From the NCBI RefSeq assembly GCF_002917095.1, contig NZ_PQGA01000004.1:124001-188000 (forward strand): a stretch of 64,000 nt of DNA, written 5' to 3'. The position numbers and the translations under genes were made by a program. Under the pieces are notes generated by a model. It saw nothing but the letters and a program-made list of their open reading frames with translations, was not told where the DNA came from and did not search any database. Below are positions 63,608 to 64,000 of this stretch, in pieces. This DNA is from Paraburkholderia eburnea (GTDB lineage Bacteria > Pseudomonadota > Gammaproteobacteria > Burkholderiales > Burkholderiaceae). Numbering within the stretch: position 1 is the first letter of the stretch; each line of letters starts with the position of its first letter.

Positions 63608-64000
63608 ATGAAGATCATCGTGGTGGGCGCCAGCGGCGCCGTCGGGCGTGCTGTCGTCGAAACCCTCAGCGAAGGCCATACGGTCGTGACCGTGGGCCGC
63701 AATAGCGGCGATTTCCACGCCGATATCACGCGCGACGACAGCGTCGAGGCGCTGTTTCGCGAAGTCGGCAACGTGGATGCGATCGTGTCGGCGGCGGGGC
63801 ATCTGCACTTCGGGCCGCTTGCGTCCATGACCACCGCGCAATTCAATATCGGCCTGCAGGACAAACTGCTCGGCCAGGTGCGGCTCGCGTTGATCGGCCA
63901 GCATTATCTGAACGACGGCGGCTCGATCACGCTGACGAGCGGCATCGTCGGCGAGGAGCCGATCGCGCAGGGCGTGAACGCCACGACCGTCAACGCGGCG
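63608..64000 (+). CDS. Short-chain dehydrogenase/reductase (truncated by right edge)
   Basis: The first 131 codons of an SDR-fold protein are present. They show the cofactor motif VVGASGAVGRAVVE (near 4-17), VGRNSGDFHADITRD (ends of beta strands) and SAAGHLHFGPL, with TLTSGIVGEEP at the start of the catalytic region. The tyrosine motif falls beyond the window. AAGGAGA lies 7 bases before the ATG at 63608. It is probably regulated by the divergent LysR protein. The substrate is unknown. Confidence 0.85.
   Translation, partial: MKIIVVGASGAVGRAVVETLSEGHTVVTVGRNSGDFHADITRDDSVEALFREVGNVDAIVSAAGHLHFGPLASMTTAQFNIGLQDKLLGQVRLALIGQHYLNDGGSITLTSGIVGEEPIAQGVNATTVNAA

Noticed and set aside
1-64000. CRISPR arrays, insertion sequences, phage or plasmid genes
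   Set aside because: No spaced direct-repeat array, transposase, integrase or replication protein was seen on either strand.

Overview
The window reads as a chromosomal segment of a GC-rich betaproteobacterium of the order Burkholderiales, most like Paraburkholderia or Caballeronia. This rests on the gene content: two general porins of the Burkholderia type, a monomeric NADP isocitrate dehydrogenase, a NasA-CysJ fused nitrate reductase, an aryl-polyene-type cluster and dense translationally coupled operons. The species cannot be fixed from the sequence alone. No rRNA, tRNA, CRISPR array, insertion sequence or phage gene was seen.

Layout: (1) 1-11640 is an amine-oxidation locus. qhpD (cut by the left edge) and qhpA are on the minus strand. 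Divergent from them are an aldehyde dehydrogenase, a Tat-exported high-potential iron-sulfur protein (HiPIP), a sigma54 activator, qhpF, qhpE and qhpG, followed by a porin. Three sigma54-type promoters (qhpA, aldehyde dehydrogenase, porin) lie near paired GTCTCA/TGAGAC half-sites, which suggests one regulon run by the encoded activator. (2) 11896-15541 carries an alpha/beta hydrolase and icd with a strong terminator. (3) 15760-24305 and 43145-44885 form a split nitrate-assimilation system: nasA-cysJ fusion, nirD, nirB, a siroheme-type methyltransferase gene and, 20 kb away, a nitrate transporter. All three transcription starts share one architecture: a sigma54 promoter, a 6-bp hairpin with an A1/G4 hexaloop near the predicted start site, a GCAAGC block, and a hairpin opening with CAACGGCGTCC (a clear terminator in two of the three). 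This is what NasT/NasR (ANTAR protein) antitermination would look like.

(4) 24311-37399 is an aryl-polyene-like biosynthesis and export cluster. Glycosyltransferase, ketoreductase and ACP genes are on the minus strand. A long overlapping operon on the plus strand carries an ApeG-like membrane protein, a ligase-dehydratase fusion, an LpxL-like acyltransferase, a LolA-like carrier, an MMPL exporter, a polysaccharide deacetylase, a ketosynthase, a truncated ketosynthase lacking the catalytic residues, a dehydratase and a small basic secreted protein. (5) 37720-43073 is a little-studied operon of a DUF2760 protein and two divergent Hsp70-family proteins. (6) 45069-54412 holds a second porin, an iron-type ABC importer behind a Fur-like box, a two-component system and a TonB-dependent receptor. 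(7) 54413-55321 is a 0.9-kb non-coding gap with a 35-bp near-perfect palindrome. (8) 55322-62582 is an oligopeptide/dipeptide ABC importer operon behind a LacI-type operator, plus an OprD-type porin. (9) 62615-64000 holds a LysR regulator divergent from an SDR gene cut by the right edge.

The most interesting signals are the three matching nitrate-assimilation leaders, the sigma54 amine regulon with a linked HiPIP, the unusual single-ACP polyene cluster and the Hsp70 tandem.
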